This document shows, piece by piece, positions 34,709 to 43,926 of a DNA stretch of 64,000 nucleotides. Source of the stretch: Brumimicrobium oceani (lineage in GTDB: Bacteria > Bacteroidota > Bacteroidia > Flavobacteriales_D > Crocinitomicaceae). Each line of letters begins with the position of its first letter. Position 1 is the first letter of the stretch. The translations under genes were made by a program, and so were the position numbers. The stretch lies in NCBI RefSeq assembly GCF_003143775.1, contig NZ_QFRJ01000004.1:212491-276490 (forward strand). The letters run 5' to 3'. Under the pieces are notes generated by a model that was not told where the DNA came from, ran no database searches, and saw nothing but the letters and a program-made list of their open reading frames with translations.

Positions 34709-36004
34709 ATGAAAAACTCAAAGGTTAATTCATTCTCTACTTTATTGTGGGGAAACAAAAATCGAATTAATAAATCAGGAGAAATCCCGATTTATTTAAG
34801 AATCACTGTAAACGGCAAAAGAGCCGAAATCTCAACAAATCGTTTTGTTGACAAAAACGCCTGGTTACCTAGTGCTCAAAGAGTAAAAGATAAAGCCAAA
34901 GGCGCTATTCAAATAAATGGTTATCTCGACATGTTGAGAGGAAAGGTTCTTGAAGCTTACAACAAGCTTTTAGCAGCAAATGATGAAATTACTGCTAAAA
35001 AAATCAAGTCTATAGTAGCAGGCAAACCAATACAATCAAAAACAACCCAAAAAACCATCCTGGATGCCTTAGACTACCACAACAAAAAAATGGAAGAAAA
35101 GGTCACGATAGGTCAAACGGCAAAAAAAACATACACGCGCTACGTAATTACTAAGAAGAAAGTCGTAGCCTTTATGAAGCATCAGTATAAAATAAAAGAC
35201 AAGCCATTGTCAGAGCTTCGCTTGCGCTTCGTCACCGAGTTTGAGCATTATCTGCTTACGCAAGATAATCTGCATACAAACACAGCACACAAGTACATTA
35301 AAAACCTAAAAACGGTAATGAATATGTCAGTTGGCTTAGACTGGATTTCTTCAAACCCATTTAACAACTTTCGTTGTAGCTACATCGCTCCTAAAAGAGA
35401 AGTGCTTACTCAAGAAGAAGTAGACAGAATTAGATTTAAGAATATTTCTATAAAACGATTAGCTGAGGTTCGTGATGTTTTCAAATTCTGTTGTTACACT
35501 GGTTTCGCGTATGCAGACATATACGAATTTGAATATGATGCAATCATTAAAGGAATAGATGGTGGATCCTGGCTTAAAACAAATCGTAAAAAAACAGGCG
35601 TAAAAGAAAGTGTTCCTTTACTTCCAGTGGCTCTTGAAATTATACAGAAATATAGAGAACATCCATACTGCTTGAACAAAAATAGATTGCTTCCAGTAAA
35701 CAGTAATCAACGATACAACGGCTATTTGAAAGAAATTGCGGATATATGCAGTATCAATAAAAAAATCACTTCGCATATTGCTCGTCATACCTTTGCCACT
35801 AAAATCACATTATCCAATGGCGTACCCATTGAAACAGTAAGTTCAATGCTTGGCCATAGTTCTATTCGCACTACTCAAATTTATGCTAAAGTCATTGAGA
35901 GCGAAACGAAAGCAACTAACAATTTTAAATATTCTTGTGTCATTGGAATAATAATAAATAAAGGGAAACAAACTTACGCTTATTGCTCTCTTATTGAAAG
36001 ATAA
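34709..36004 (+). CDS. Tyrosine recombinase (Bacteroidota integrase type)
   Basis: The 431-residue protein has an N-terminal arm-type DNA-binding domain (about 10-100, IYLRITVNGKRAEIST), a SAM-like core-binding domain (about 120-215) and a catalytic domain with K295, H356-R359 (HIARH), H383 (LGHSS) and the tyrosine nucleophile Y392 (IYAKV). The first catalytic arginine is replaced by alanine (TGFAYAD, A267), as known for IntDOT-type integrases of Bacteroidota. After Y392 the tail (residues 400-431) is unlike the usual helix and ends YCSLIER, so the 3' end may be altered. No other mobile-element genes lie nearby. An identical copy lies at 61038-62333. Confidence 0.88.
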   Translation: MKNSKVNSFSTLLWGNKNRINKSGEIPIYLRITVNGKRAEISTNRFVDKNAWLPSAQRVKDKAKGAIQINGYLDMLRGKVLEAYNKLLAANDEITAKKIKSIVAGKPIQSKTTQKTILDALDYHNKKMEEKVTIGQTAKKTYTRYVITKKKVVAFMKHQYKIKDKPLSELRLRFVTEFEHYLLTQDNLHTNTAHKYIKNLKTVMNMSVGLDWISSNPFNNFRCSYIAPKREVLTQEEVDRIRFKNISIKRLAEVRDVFKFCCYTGFAYADIYEFEYDAIIKGIDGGSWLKTNRKKTGVKESVPLLPVALEIIQKYREHPYCLNKNRLLPVNSNQRYNGYLKEIADICSINKKITSHIARHTFATKITLSNGVPIETVSSMLGHSSIRTTQIYAKVIESETKATNNFKYSCVIGIIINKGKQTYAYCSLIER

Positions 36005-36033
36005 AACATCTTTCAATTAAACTTTTCAAATTT

Positions 36034-36762
36034 CTAGTGGGCAAAATAAATAGTAGCACCTATTCTAAATTGAGGAATCAAATAATCTCTAGGCATCTCA
36101 AAATGAACAACATTTTCATTAGGCTCTGGGACAGGTTCGGCTTCTTTAGGGTACTTTTGAATGTCTGTAAGTTCAATAATATAATCCATCCCTATTTCAC
36201 CAAAAAGCTTTATTCCAAGCCTTTCTGTTGCCATAGCTTTTAGAGATATTCTACCTTGAACTCCTGTGACCAAATATTCTCTTTTATTATCAATTGTTAT
36301 CTCACTTTTAACCGGAGGATGAAGATACGACATATTATGTGGAGAGGCATTATTATAGAAGGCCTCATATGTGTTTCCTCTAACCTTCTCGCTTTGTGCT
36401 AGGTAGCCCAGTATTCCTTCAACAGCCCAACTGAAATTTGACGCTCCAATTTGGAACTCTGGTCCAATGGTTAGTCTAGTTTGCAAATCTCGTTGAGTTA
36501 AGTTAGATTCCTCAAAGTAAATCTCTGAGGTTGAGGTTGATTGGTAAAACCTACGGTCCCAAAGACTTTCTCTAATATCCCAACCTTGGGAAAGTCTAAA
36601 ATTTATCGAGCGCTTTTCCTTTAGGGCTAATTTATAATTCAAAAACAATCGATGATCTGAATCGGTTGTTAAACCAATTCCTATTTCATTCAAATTTTGA
36701 GCCTCACCACCCAACGAAATAAACATTCCGATAACTAGAGTAAACAAGCTTAATTTATTCAT
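36034..36762 (-). CDS. Small secreted beta-barrel candidate of unknown function
   Basis: Starting at the ATG at 36762, the 242-residue protein has a clean signal peptide (MNKLSLFTLVIGMFISLGGEAQ). An upstream ATG at 36819 would add 19 polar residues and hide the signal, so I reject it. The mature part is beta-rich with an aromatic C-terminus (QFRIGATIYFAH), as in small outer-membrane barrels, and includes IGPEFQIGASNFSWAVEGILGYL and LGIKLFGEIGMDYI. No named family is recognised. It is convergent with the integrase gene, 29 bases away. An identical copy lies at 62363-63091. Confidence 0.78.
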   Translation of the reverse strand: MNKLSLFTLVIGMFISLGGEAQNLNEIGIGLTTDSDHRLFLNYKLALKEKRSINFRLSQGWDIRESLWDRRFYQSTSTSEIYFEESNLTQRDLQTRLTIGPEFQIGASNFSWAVEGILGYLAQSEKVRGNTYEAFYNNASPHNMSYLHPPVKSEITIDNKREYLVTGVQGRISLKAMATERLGIKLFGEIGMDYIIELTDIQKYPKEAEPVPEPNENVVHFEMPRDYLIPQFRIGATIYFAH

Positions 36763-36865
36763 GCCTTTTCTTGATTTTTTGATTCTTACCAAGACTTCAA
36801 CGTTCCAGTCACTAAACATATTACATGAGTGCTTACCCTATTTATCTGAAAAACAGATTCTATAA

Positions 36866-36994
36866 CATTCCACTCTGGTAACAAAAGAATACCTCAGAGC
36901 TTATATAGATTCAACCAATTCTGTTATTCATACGGATATAGGCAATGCATCAATAGAAGTGCTTGATATAATTTATGGTGACACTACATACTAA
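36866..36994 (+). pseudogene. Possible C-terminal gene fragment
   Basis: One frame reads protein-like sequence for 42 codons (HSTLVTKEYLRAYIDSTNSV, then IHTDIGNASIEVLDIIYGDTTY) to a TAA at 36992-36994. It has no start codon and an in-frame TAA just upstream at 36863. A terminator hairpin follows 26 bases later. I read it as the surviving 3' end of a lost gene; chance reading is possible. Confidence 0.35.
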
Positions 36995-37019
36995 GAAAAG
37001 TAAAAACTGATTAAAAACA

Positions 37020-37053
37020 AAAAAGGGAACAAACGAGCGTTCATTCCCTTTTT
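37020..37053 (+). terminator. Terminator hairpin
   Basis: AAAAAGGGAA (37020-37029) and TTCCCTTTTT (37044-37053) are perfect complements and give T runs on both strands. It follows the gene fragment. Confidence 0.7.
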
Positions 37054-37211
37054 AACCTAACCTAAACACCTAAATCGAGACCAATATATAAGTTTTAAAT
37101 TAAGTGGCAAAGGAATAATGATATTTGTGTCATGTTAGTCTAAATTGCCTTATTAAAACAGATATATCTGCTAAAACAATTAAATTTCAAGAATCAATCT
37201 TTCTATGTTAG

Positions 37212-37400
37212 TTAACCATTGGAAACTGAATCGAAAAAACTAAATCCCTCAGAAATCACTCTACTTTTATCTTTGAGCATTAACTCCTTAACTCTCTCAG
37301 GTGTTTTTCTCCATAATTCAGGAGAGATATAAACATTCGTTCCCTGAGAAAGAATGACTTCAGTAATTATTCTAACTTTATCATTAAGGTTGACAAACAT
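37212..37400 (-). CDS. Small protein of unknown function
   Basis: The open frame encodes 62 residues (MFVNLNDKVRIITEVILSQG at the start, later ISPELWRKTPERVKELMLKD). The composition looks like a real small alpha/beta protein, but I recognise no family. It starts only six bases from the ATG of the oppositely oriented neighbour, leaving no separate promoter space, so each promoter would have to lie in the other gene. That makes one of the two less certain. An identical copy lies at 63541-63729. Confidence 0.45.
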   Translation of the reverse strand: MFVNLNDKVRIITEVILSQGTNVYISPELWRKTPERVKELMLKDKSRVISEGFSFFDSVSNG

Positions 37401-37406
37401 TAATTG

Positions 37407-37652
37407 ATGAGTAATAAGTTTAAAATAGGATACATTATTTTCATATTTACTTTATCAGCTCTTGTTGGCAGTCAGTTTTTTGTGAAAGATAAAATATTGA
37501 ATGGACTCGACAATTTAAACTATGTAAAAGGGCAAATTGAGTACTATCAATCTAAACCAAGTCCAATAGATGAAACGGATGAGATCAGAAAGGTTTTACA
37601 CATCAAATTAAAGAATTCAAGTAGAGTTTACAGAGATGGTTTTGCGTTATAA
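37407..37652 (+). pseudogene. Single-TM protein truncated by the duplication joint
   Basis: From the ATG at 37407 (a TTG lies directly before it) the frame encodes one TM helix (about 6-24) and a charged region, then stops after 81 residues. The last codons GCG TTA TAA cross the joint at 37650/37651. In copy 2 the same frame continues with LSALDKN past the window end, so here the natural C-terminus is missing. Function unknown. Confidence 0.8.
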
Positions 37653-37810
37653 CGACGAACGAAGTACAACAGAATAGCAAAAAAACCAAACACATAGTAA
37701 GATGACCATCTTTCGAATCCATCTTTAAACCCCAATACAGTTACGGCGATAATGGTAATTACACCCACAACCAACCAAAACAATTGCATTATCTTATTGT
37801 ACGTTTCCAT
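37628..37810 (-). pseudogene. Small membrane-protein gene truncated by the duplication joint
   Basis: This is the copy-2 counterpart of the gene at 11260-11481. Residues 1-54 are identical, including both TM segments. The native basic tail of 19 residues is replaced by six (NAKPSL) read from the antisense strand of the neighbouring gene across the joint. It could still insert in the membrane, but the conserved tail is lost. Confidence 0.85.
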
Positions 37811-37813
37811 ATT

Positions 37814-38371
37814 TTAATCTTTTATAAATATTTTAGCAGTAGGTTTATAAAACTGAGCAGTATCAAAAGCAGGAGTTGTCCACGCCCCGATTCCTGTAAG
37901 AATGAGGTCAGGAGAGGTGATGACCACTGCTTTGTTTGTGTAAATTGAATCCCCTGTTTTGTTGTAATACAGCACTTCTGATTCTAGTGTTTTCTCTTGA
38001 ACTACATTCAGTAACTTCACACTATCTCTTACCGTAATTAGCCCAGTTTCATCGTTTATTTCTCCAAATAAAGAAGTAAGCACGGAACCAATTGAACCAT
38101 CATCGTTGTAAAAATTCACTCTTAGTCCGTCTTTGAACTTTCTCACATTTTGAGGCGGACCGTAAGTCTCGGCAATATTGGCAAAGATTTCAAACTGAGC
38201 ATATCCTGAATCAGTATAAATAATATGAAGCTCTTCGCTTGTGTCATCTGGATTTTCGGGGTGAGTTGTAATTTTCTTTACCTTATCCAAATCGTTTACA
38301 CATGAAAAAAAGATTCCCGTCATGAGCATCATGACAGGAATCAATAAAATATTGTGCGTTATGTTGCTCAA
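37814..38371 (-). CDS. lptC: LPS export protein LptC, copy 2
   Basis: The protein is identical to that at 11485-12042 (185 residues, N-terminal anchor, OstA-like beta domain). In this copy the downstream small membrane gene is truncated by the duplication joint, so the operon end differs from copy 1. Confidence 0.85.
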   Translation of the reverse strand: MSNITHNILLIPVMMLMTGIFFSCVNDLDKVKKITTHPENPDDTSEELHIIYTDSGYAQFEIFANIAETYGPPQNVRKFKDGLRVNFYNDDGSIGSVLTSLFGEINDETGLITVRDSVKLLNVVQEKTLESEVLYYNKTGDSIYTNKAVVITSPDLILTGIGAWTTPAFDTAQFYKPTAKIFIKD

Positions 38372-38375
38372 TGGT

Positions 38376-39653
38376 TTAGTATGTTTTTATTGTGAAAGTT
38401 CTATTTCCCCAACAGCTCAACTCTACGGTCTCACCTACAGCTTTATCTTCATTAAAGATATCGCTTGAAGTTGGACACTGACTTTTCATTGAGCTAACTA
38501 ATCCTGCGTTACCAGATTTCTCGGCCAATTCCACTGCGTAATAGTAGTTTGCTTTACGATCGAAAGTAGAAACCCCACAATCGTTAGAAGTTGCGCTTAC
38601 ACTTTTGGCAGCAATTTCGTAACCTTTTCCAGCGTTTTTACCTGTGATTGCTAGACCAGCAGAGTGTGCTGCTTTGTAACTTCCGATACGGAAATAAGTA
38701 TTGGCAATCTCAAATTCGATATCACTTTTTTGGTCAGCACTTTCTGCCATTCCTAAAGCTTCTTTAAAAGTCGAAATTGCTGCTGAAGTACTACCTCTGC
38801 TAATTTGTAATTTCGCTTTAGCCAAAACTGCATCCACTGAAGGGTCAATTGCAATAATTGTGTCTACTAAGTGGGCATAAACTTCATTTTTTGTACACTC
38901 TTGCTTTTCGAGTAAGGCCATGAAATTTTTCACAGTAGATTTTTTTGCTTCAAGTTCTTGTGGCAATTCCGTCATAAAACTTTCGATCTCAGGAACAATT
39001 GACTCACAATCTGTCACGGCTCTATTCATATAAACAGAAACAAAATCGATAATCTCTGCCCCCATATCCCCTTTACTTGCGTAATCTGATAATTTGAAAT
39101 ATTCAGTGATAATTCTCTTCTTGTATTTCTCCTTCGCTTTTTCGTCTTGTTCTTGAACCCAAAGATTATAAAGGTTTACATAATATTGTTGCAGAAACCC
39201 TTTATTTACTTTTTCAGCTTCATGGTGAATTCCGATTCTATATGCTTCGTCAGCTTTCTTCATATTTCCAGCTGCACCTTGCATTAAATAAGAATACCCC
39301 AAGTATGCTTGCCATTCCTTTTGAACTCCATGAGTTTCTTGTGCTGCTTCATAAACCATAATCAGCGTATCTAAGTATGCAGCCTTAGTAGAATCATCGG
39401 TTGCATTACTCATAGATCTTTGAACAGAATAAATAAAAGGGTTGTAGAAAACCATTTCTAAAGTACCACATTCTTTCTGTGCTTTTATATATGATCTTGT
39501 AACTTTCTCATATTCCTTTGCTTTGTAGGCATTACCAGCAATAGCCTTATATCTTGTACATTCATCGGCTTCATTAGTACCTTCTTGTGCATAGCTTGCA
39601 AGTCCAAAACTCAAAGTAAACAGAGCTCCTAATATTAATTTTCCTATTTTCAT
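38376..39653 (-). CDS. Secreted TPR-repeat protein, copy 2
   Basis: Identical to the 425-residue protein at 12047-13324: signal peptide followed by TPR-like helical repeats. Same operon position between the beta-barrel gene and lptC. Confidence 0.82.
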   Translation of the reverse strand: MKIGKLILGALFTLSFGLASYAQEGTNEADECTRYKAIAGNAYKAKEYEKVTRSYIKAQKECGTLEMVFYNPFIYSVQRSMSNATDDSTKAAYLDTLIMVYEAAQETHGVQKEWQAYLGYSYLMQGAAGNMKKADEAYRIGIHHEAEKVNKGFLQQYYVNLYNLWVQEQDEKAKEKYKKRIITEYFKLSDYASKGDMGAEIIDFVSVYMNRAVTDCESIVPEIESFMTELPQELEAKKSTVKNFMALLEKQECTKNEVYAHLVDTIIAIDPSVDAVLAKAKLQISRGSTSAAISTFKEALGMAESADQKSDIEFEIANTYFRIGSYKAAHSAGLAITGKNAGKGYEIAAKSVSATSNDCGVSTFDRKANYYYAVELAEKSGNAGLVSSMKSQCPTSSDIFNEDKAVGETVELSCWGNRTFTIKTY

Positions 39654-39665
39654 TTTTATCTATTA

Positions 39666-41018
39666 TTAATCAAGTTTATATTTTCTAAACCACCTGTCAT
39701 ACCCAGGAGCAATATTTATGCCGAAGTTAAATCCAAAATAACTTTCCTTTAGCACTGCTGGCCCGCTATTTCGCCCCATCTCACCATAAGTCCCTGATAT
39801 ATTCACAGTTGAAACAGCTCTATTCATAACGATTGGAAATCCAATACCCGCTGTAAATCCTTGATCCATTAATTGCTCTCCGTTTACTTCATAAGGCGTG
39901 TTCACACTATAGGCACCAATTCGATATTTTAACCTATCGAATATGCTGATATATGCGGAACGATCGAAAGCTTGACGGTGGCGCATAAACTCTACTCCTA
40001 CGCGGAAAGAATTTGAATTTACGTATTGTCCTGATTGAACACTATTATTAAAATCCTCGTTATATGATGACCACTCCTCCATTGAATACTCCATGGTAAC
40101 CATTAAAGATGGAAGTTTGGAGCTTTTTGAAGTCGAGTCATTTTGTGGTGTAAAAGTATAAGTTAAACCTAGGCTGGTTTTAGTTGGAAGAAAAACATTA
40201 CCACTGATATCTCCTGTTTTTATTATTGTATCGTAAAGACCTTGCTCAAAGAAATTCGAGTAATGAATGCGTGTTTGAGATTTTTCAAAGCTTAACTCCT
40301 TGCCTGGACGAAAAACTCCCGCCACCCTAAAGCTATGGGTTAGGTTTGGGCGAAAATCATAATTCAAACCAAACTCTACACCAAAGTCTTTAGCGCGAAT
40401 GGATTGAATATCCATACCGCCCGATTCCACGGAATTACTAACGGTATAAGTTCTTCTTTGATTATTCAGTTTCCCAAAATAATACTTACCATTTACCCCT
40501 ACAGAAAGACTTTGTTTCTTACGGTCTAAAATATTTCCTGAAAATCCAATCATAACTTCTTGTAAATCGCCGTCCCCAGTGTAATCATAGAAAATACTGT
40601 CTCCCGCAATAACTTCATGATCATTTATTTCGTATCCTCTTCTACTCAAAGGCTTTAAACCTGCTGCTACACCAAATCGATTTCCAAAAGGAATAACCAA
40701 AGCCATGTGCGTAATTCCTGAAAACCTACCTTCAGACTCCATTCCATTATTAGAAAATCGTTTTTCGAAATGTGTTAGCCCCATTGAAAATAAAGGCAAC
40801 TGTTTTGCTGTTAGTGAATACGTAGATGGATTAAACAAATTCGTTTGACTAGAATCTGTCAATGCAGTTGCTGCACCTCCTAACGCTGAAATATAGGCAT
40901 TACCGTAAAAACCAACATCTCCAAGTCCTCGTGCTGAATAAGGACTGTTTGTGTTAATCTGTACTAGTGCATTTCCACTTATAACGATAAATAGTGCAAC
41001 TAATAAACTTCTAAACAT
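39666..41018 (-). CDS. Outer-membrane beta-barrel protein (FadL/porin-like), copy 2
   Basis: Identical to the 450-residue protein at 13337-14689, again overlapping the coaX 3' end by eight bases. Confidence 0.82.
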   Translation of the reverse strand: MFRSLLVALFIVISGNALVQINTNSPYSARGLGDVGFYGNAYISALGGAATALTDSSQTNLFNPSTYSLTAKQLPLFSMGLTHFEKRFSNNGMESEGRFSGITHMALVIPFGNRFGVAAGLKPLSRRGYEINDHEVIAGDSIFYDYTGDGDLQEVMIGFSGNILDRKKQSLSVGVNGKYYFGKLNNQRRTYTVSNSVESGGMDIQSIRAKDFGVEFGLNYDFRPNLTHSFRVAGVFRPGKELSFEKSQTRIHYSNFFEQGLYDTIIKTGDISGNVFLPTKTSLGLTYTFTPQNDSTSKSSKLPSLMVTMEYSMEEWSSYNEDFNNSVQSGQYVNSNSFRVGVEFMRHRQAFDRSAYISIFDRLKYRIGAYSVNTPYEVNGEQLMDQGFTAGIGFPIVMNRAVSTVNISGTYGEMGRNSGPAVLKESYFGFNFGINIAPGYDRWFRKYKLD

Positions 41019-41745
41019 TGTGTTTTAGTATTAAATACAAACCTTTAACGGTCAAATAATCATCCGCAAAGATGCTATTTTTTAATTCTTTATCAAATCT
41101 TTTAAGGTCTCCACCAGTCAAAAAAATTGTTAACGGCTGATATTGTTGATTATATTGATTGATAAAACCTTCTATCTCTGCCTGTATTCCATTTAAAACA
41201 CCAGACATCATCGCATTTTTCGTGGAATCACCAATTAATTGCGACTGTTCTTCCAACTCCAACAATGGCAGACCTCCTGTAAATTCGTGCATGGCTTTTA
41301 AGCGCATTCCATACCCTGGTGAAATTGAACCGCCAATAAATTTTCCTTCTTGAACAAAATCAAACTTTATACAAGTCCCAATATCTATGACTAAACTATT
41401 AGTAGTTTTAGAATAATGATTAGCGGCAACTGCATTAGCGATTCTATCAGCACCCAAGGTTTGAGGAGTTCGATAAGTATCGATTCTAATAGGTAAAGGT
41501 GTTTGATTACTTAAAACAACATTTGGCTGCAGCAAATCTGCTATCCAATTACGCATTTCCTCATTCAAAACGGATGACAAAATACTTGTCACCTCTTTTT
41601 TGGAAGAAATAATTGATTTTATCTTTTCTTTTTCCTCTATTGATATGAACACCTGGCTAAGCACTTCACCATTCTCAAAATCAATAACTTTGACACGGGT
41701 ATTCCCAGCATCCACTACACAAAACTTGGTCTTTTCCTGCTTCAC
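41011..41745 (-). CDS. coaX: Type III pantothenate kinase, copy 2
   Basis: Identical to the 244-residue kinase at 14682-15416, with the same GTG start and motifs DAGNTR, TLGADR and IGTC. Its upstream region is also unchanged, so this copy should be expressed from the same promoter. Confidence 0.95.
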   Translation of the reverse strand: MKQEKTKFCVVDAGNTRVKVIDFENGEVLSQVFISIEEKEKIKSIISSKKEVTSILSSVLNEEMRNWIADLLQPNVVLSNQTPLPIRIDTYRTPQTLGADRIANAVAANHYSKTTNSLVIDIGTCIKFDFVQEGKFIGGSISPGYGMRLKAMHEFTGGLPLLELEEQSQLIGDSTKNAMMSGVLNGIQAEIEGFINQYNQQYQPLTIFLTGGDLKRFDKELKNSIFADDYLTVKGLYLILKHNV

Positions 41746-41792
41746 ATTGCAAAGTTAATAGAAGATTTTTAAAAAATAATTCAAAATGATGC

Positions 41793-41821
41793 TTCCAGAA
41801 TAGAATTAGTTTATATCTTTG
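41793..41821 (+). promoter_or_regulatory. Promoter for tRNA-Phe, copy 2
   Basis: Same TATCTTTG -7 box (41814-41821) with the weak -33 element as in copy 1. Confidence 0.55.
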
Positions 41822-41856
41822 CACCCACCTAATCAAATAAGCAGTTTAAAAACAAC

Positions 41857-41929
41857 GGTGATGTAGCTCAGTTGGTAGAGCAAAGGACTGAAAATCCTTG
41901 TGTCGGCGGTTCGATTCCGTCCATCACCA
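41857..41929 (+). tRNA. tRNA-Phe (GAA), copy 2
   Basis: Base-for-base identical to the tRNA at 15528-15600. Confidence 0.96.
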
Positions 41930-41938
41930 CAGATTAAA

Positions 41939-41972
41939 CCCAAAATATTGAATTCAATATTTTGGGTTTTTT
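41939..41972 (+). terminator. Terminator after tRNA-Phe, copy 2
   Basis: Same perfect 14-bp-arm hairpin with T tail as at 15610-15643. Confidence 0.9.
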
Positions 41973-42068
41973 GTTTTAAAACGCTTTCAAAAAGCCTAAA
42001 CAACTCACTTGAACTTAAACAACGAGCTTGTCTCTAAAGTAAAAACACATCTAAATATACAGAAATCA

Positions 42069-42100
42069 AAAAAGGGCTCCTCAGTTGAAGAACCCTTTTT
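42069..42100. terminator. Bidirectional terminator, copy 2
   Basis: Same A/T-flanked imperfect hairpin as at 15740-15771. Confidence 0.75.
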
Positions 42101-42143
42101 GTGATAAATAGGAAGTTTAAAACTTCAATAATTTACAATCAAA

Positions 42144-43520
42144 CTATTTTACAATTTTCTTTGTAATAGCTCCATTTTCAGTATTCACCATCAACATGTA
42201 AACTCCTGAATTGATTTTTTGAGTATCTATTTTTGCTTGATTTCCGCTTAAAGAACCTTCTTGGATAACTTTTCCAGAAATTTCGTAAATCACGTAGCTA
42301 TTCAAATTAACATCTGAAGAAATGTTTAATTCAGCATTAAACATGTTTGGATAAACATTCATTTCAACCTTTACATTGTCAAAAGCCTCTACTGAAGCTG
42401 TTCCGCCAACAAAGCCTGGATAACCATCATTTTCAAAAGAATTCAATTTCCATGGGCCATTAGCATCACCTGCATTTAATAAATCAACCATTGCAGTTGT
42501 TTTCATTTCAGCAGTAGTTTTTGCTGTGATATCTGGAGTGCCAGGAGCACCTTGCCATCCTCCAACTGCATCAACATGTTGAGAAGTCTCCGTATCCCAA
42601 AAGTTATTCAAGGTTCCAACACTTCCTCCAGCACCAATAAATCCACCATCAAATTCAGGCCCAACTGCTGTTCCAGTTGAATAAGAATTAGAAATTGAAA
42701 TTAAAGCTGTCGCGTGACCAACCAATCCACCTGCATGACCATTTACCACAACAACGTTTGAGCGCGAGTAACAGTTATCAACTGTATTTTCCAAAGTTCC
42801 TGGAAAACCAATCACAGATGCTCCGATCAACCCACCAGCTAGATGATTCGCACTAACAGTTCCTCTAGAATATGATTCAGAAATTGAAACTCCGTTGTGT
42901 GGGGAACCTAAAAGTCCTCCTACTTGCGCATCTCCATTCACAGCACCCTCAGCAGAACACGCTGAAATAGATCCGTTTTCAACCATATCCCCAATTAATC
43001 CACCAACATTAACACCCGTAGATTCAATCGTAACTCCTGATGCATGACAGTTAGTAATTACAACATTCTGCCAAGCATTTCCAACTAGAGACCCTGCACT
43101 GTCTATACCTTTCACTGTAGGGTTTTCTAACTTAACGTTAACTATTGTTGCATTAATAACGCGACCAAAAAGTCCAACCATGTGATCATTTGGCATATCA
43201 ACATTTAAATTACTTATCACGTGGCTATTTCCATCAAAAGTTCCAGAAAATGTGTTTACATCATCTACTCCAATTGGTGACCACAAGTGAGCACCCAAAT
43301 CTAAATCTCCATCAATATTAATTGTAGATCCAGCAAAATCATTTCCTCCTGCTACTAAAACAGACAATCCGGCTAACTCAGCAGAAGTAGTTAAGGTGAA
43401 GTTTGTACTTTGAGCGTTATACCATTGCGTATCGGCATTATCGCTCCAAAGTGTTGTTTGAGCGAACATGGCGCTTGTCATTCCTAATAAAATGCTTAAA
43501 AAAAGTAAAGTTTTCTTCAT
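42144..43520 (-). CDS. T9SS-secreted surface protein with GLUG repeats, copy 2
   Basis: Identical to the 458-residue protein at 15815-17191, including signal peptide, GLUG-type repeats and C-terminal sorting domain. The internal repeats have not diverged between copies, which again indicates a recent event. Confidence 0.88.
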   Translation of the reverse strand: MKKTLLFLSILLGMTSAMFAQTTLWSDNADTQWYNAQSTNFTLTTSAELAGLSVLVAGGNDFAGSTINIDGDLDLGAHLWSPIGVDDVNTFSGTFDGNSHVISNLNVDMPNDHMVGLFGRVINATIVNVKLENPTVKGIDSAGSLVGNAWQNVVITNCHASGVTIESTGVNVGGLIGDMVENGSISACSAEGAVNGDAQVGGLLGSPHNGVSISESYSRGTVSANHLAGGLIGASVIGFPGTLENTVDNCYSRSNVVVVNGHAGGLVGHATALISISNSYSTGTAVGPEFDGGFIGAGGSVGTLNNFWDTETSQHVDAVGGWQGAPGTPDITAKTTAEMKTTAMVDLLNAGDANGPWKLNSFENDGYPGFVGGTASVEAFDNVKVEMNVYPNMFNAELNISSDVNLNSYVIYEISGKVIQEGSLSGNQAKIDTQKINSGVYMLMVNTENGAITKKIVK

Positions 43521-43677
43521 AAGAATTTCGTTAAAGATTATAATATTTCTATTTCGACAAAATTACCTTAAAGTTGTATTAAAGAATAATCGCAATAGGA
43601 TTTAACATGCATTTCTAATAATCATTCTTGTATTCCTAACCATAAGATTCGAAGTATATTGCTACATTTTATCCCAC

Positions 43678-43707
43678 AAAAAAAAGGTGAACATAATGCT
43701 CACCTTT
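43678..43707 (-). terminator. Terminator for the CsbD-like gene, copy 2
   Basis: Same AAAGGTGA / TCACCTTT hairpin as in copy 1. Confidence 0.75.
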
Positions 43708-43734
43708 CATGTATTCAATTATTTAAACCACTGA

Positions 43735-43926
43735 CTATAGTTCGTCAATGTATTTTTTAATTGTTTCTTTCGCTTCTCCTGTTTTCTTTTGAAGTCTTCC
43801 AAGAAGTTCATCCTCTTTTCCTTCTTCATATTTCAAATCGTCATCTGTAAGGTCGCCATATTTCTGCTTTACCTTACCTTTTAATTCATTCCAATTTCCT
43901 TTAATCTTGTCTTCTGTTGATCCCAT
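43735..43926 (-). CDS. CsbD family stress-response protein, copy 2
   Basis: Identical to the 63-residue protein at 17406-17597. Confidence 0.9.
   Translation of the reverse strand: MGSTEDKIKGNWNELKGKVKQKYGDLTDDDLKYEEGKEDELLGRLQKKTGEAKETIKKYIDEL

Larger units (their letters stand above)
36763..37211. other. 449-bp stretch with a gene fragment and a terminator
   Basis: Apart from the short fragment at 36866-36994 and the hairpin at 37020-37053 I see no feature. The DNA between 37060 and 37211 is AT-rich and non-coding. Confidence 0.5.
11322..37650. repeat. 26,329-bp tandem duplication, copy 1
   Basis: Everything from 11322 to 37650 reappears at a constant offset of 26,329. All translated proteins are identical in the two copies, and intergenic segments I compared (both tRNAs, terminators, repeat clusters) are identical. 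The edge is ambiguous by 3 bp because TAT occurs at 11319-11321 and at 37648-37650. The unit begins inside a small membrane-protein gene and ends inside an unknown plus-strand gene. Confidence 0.97.

Noticed and set aside
11322..37650. Reading the duplicated unit as an integrative element inserted at tRNA-Gln
   Set aside because: The unit edges do not lie at the tRNA, no attachment-site repeat longer than 3 bp is present, and the content is housekeeping genes.
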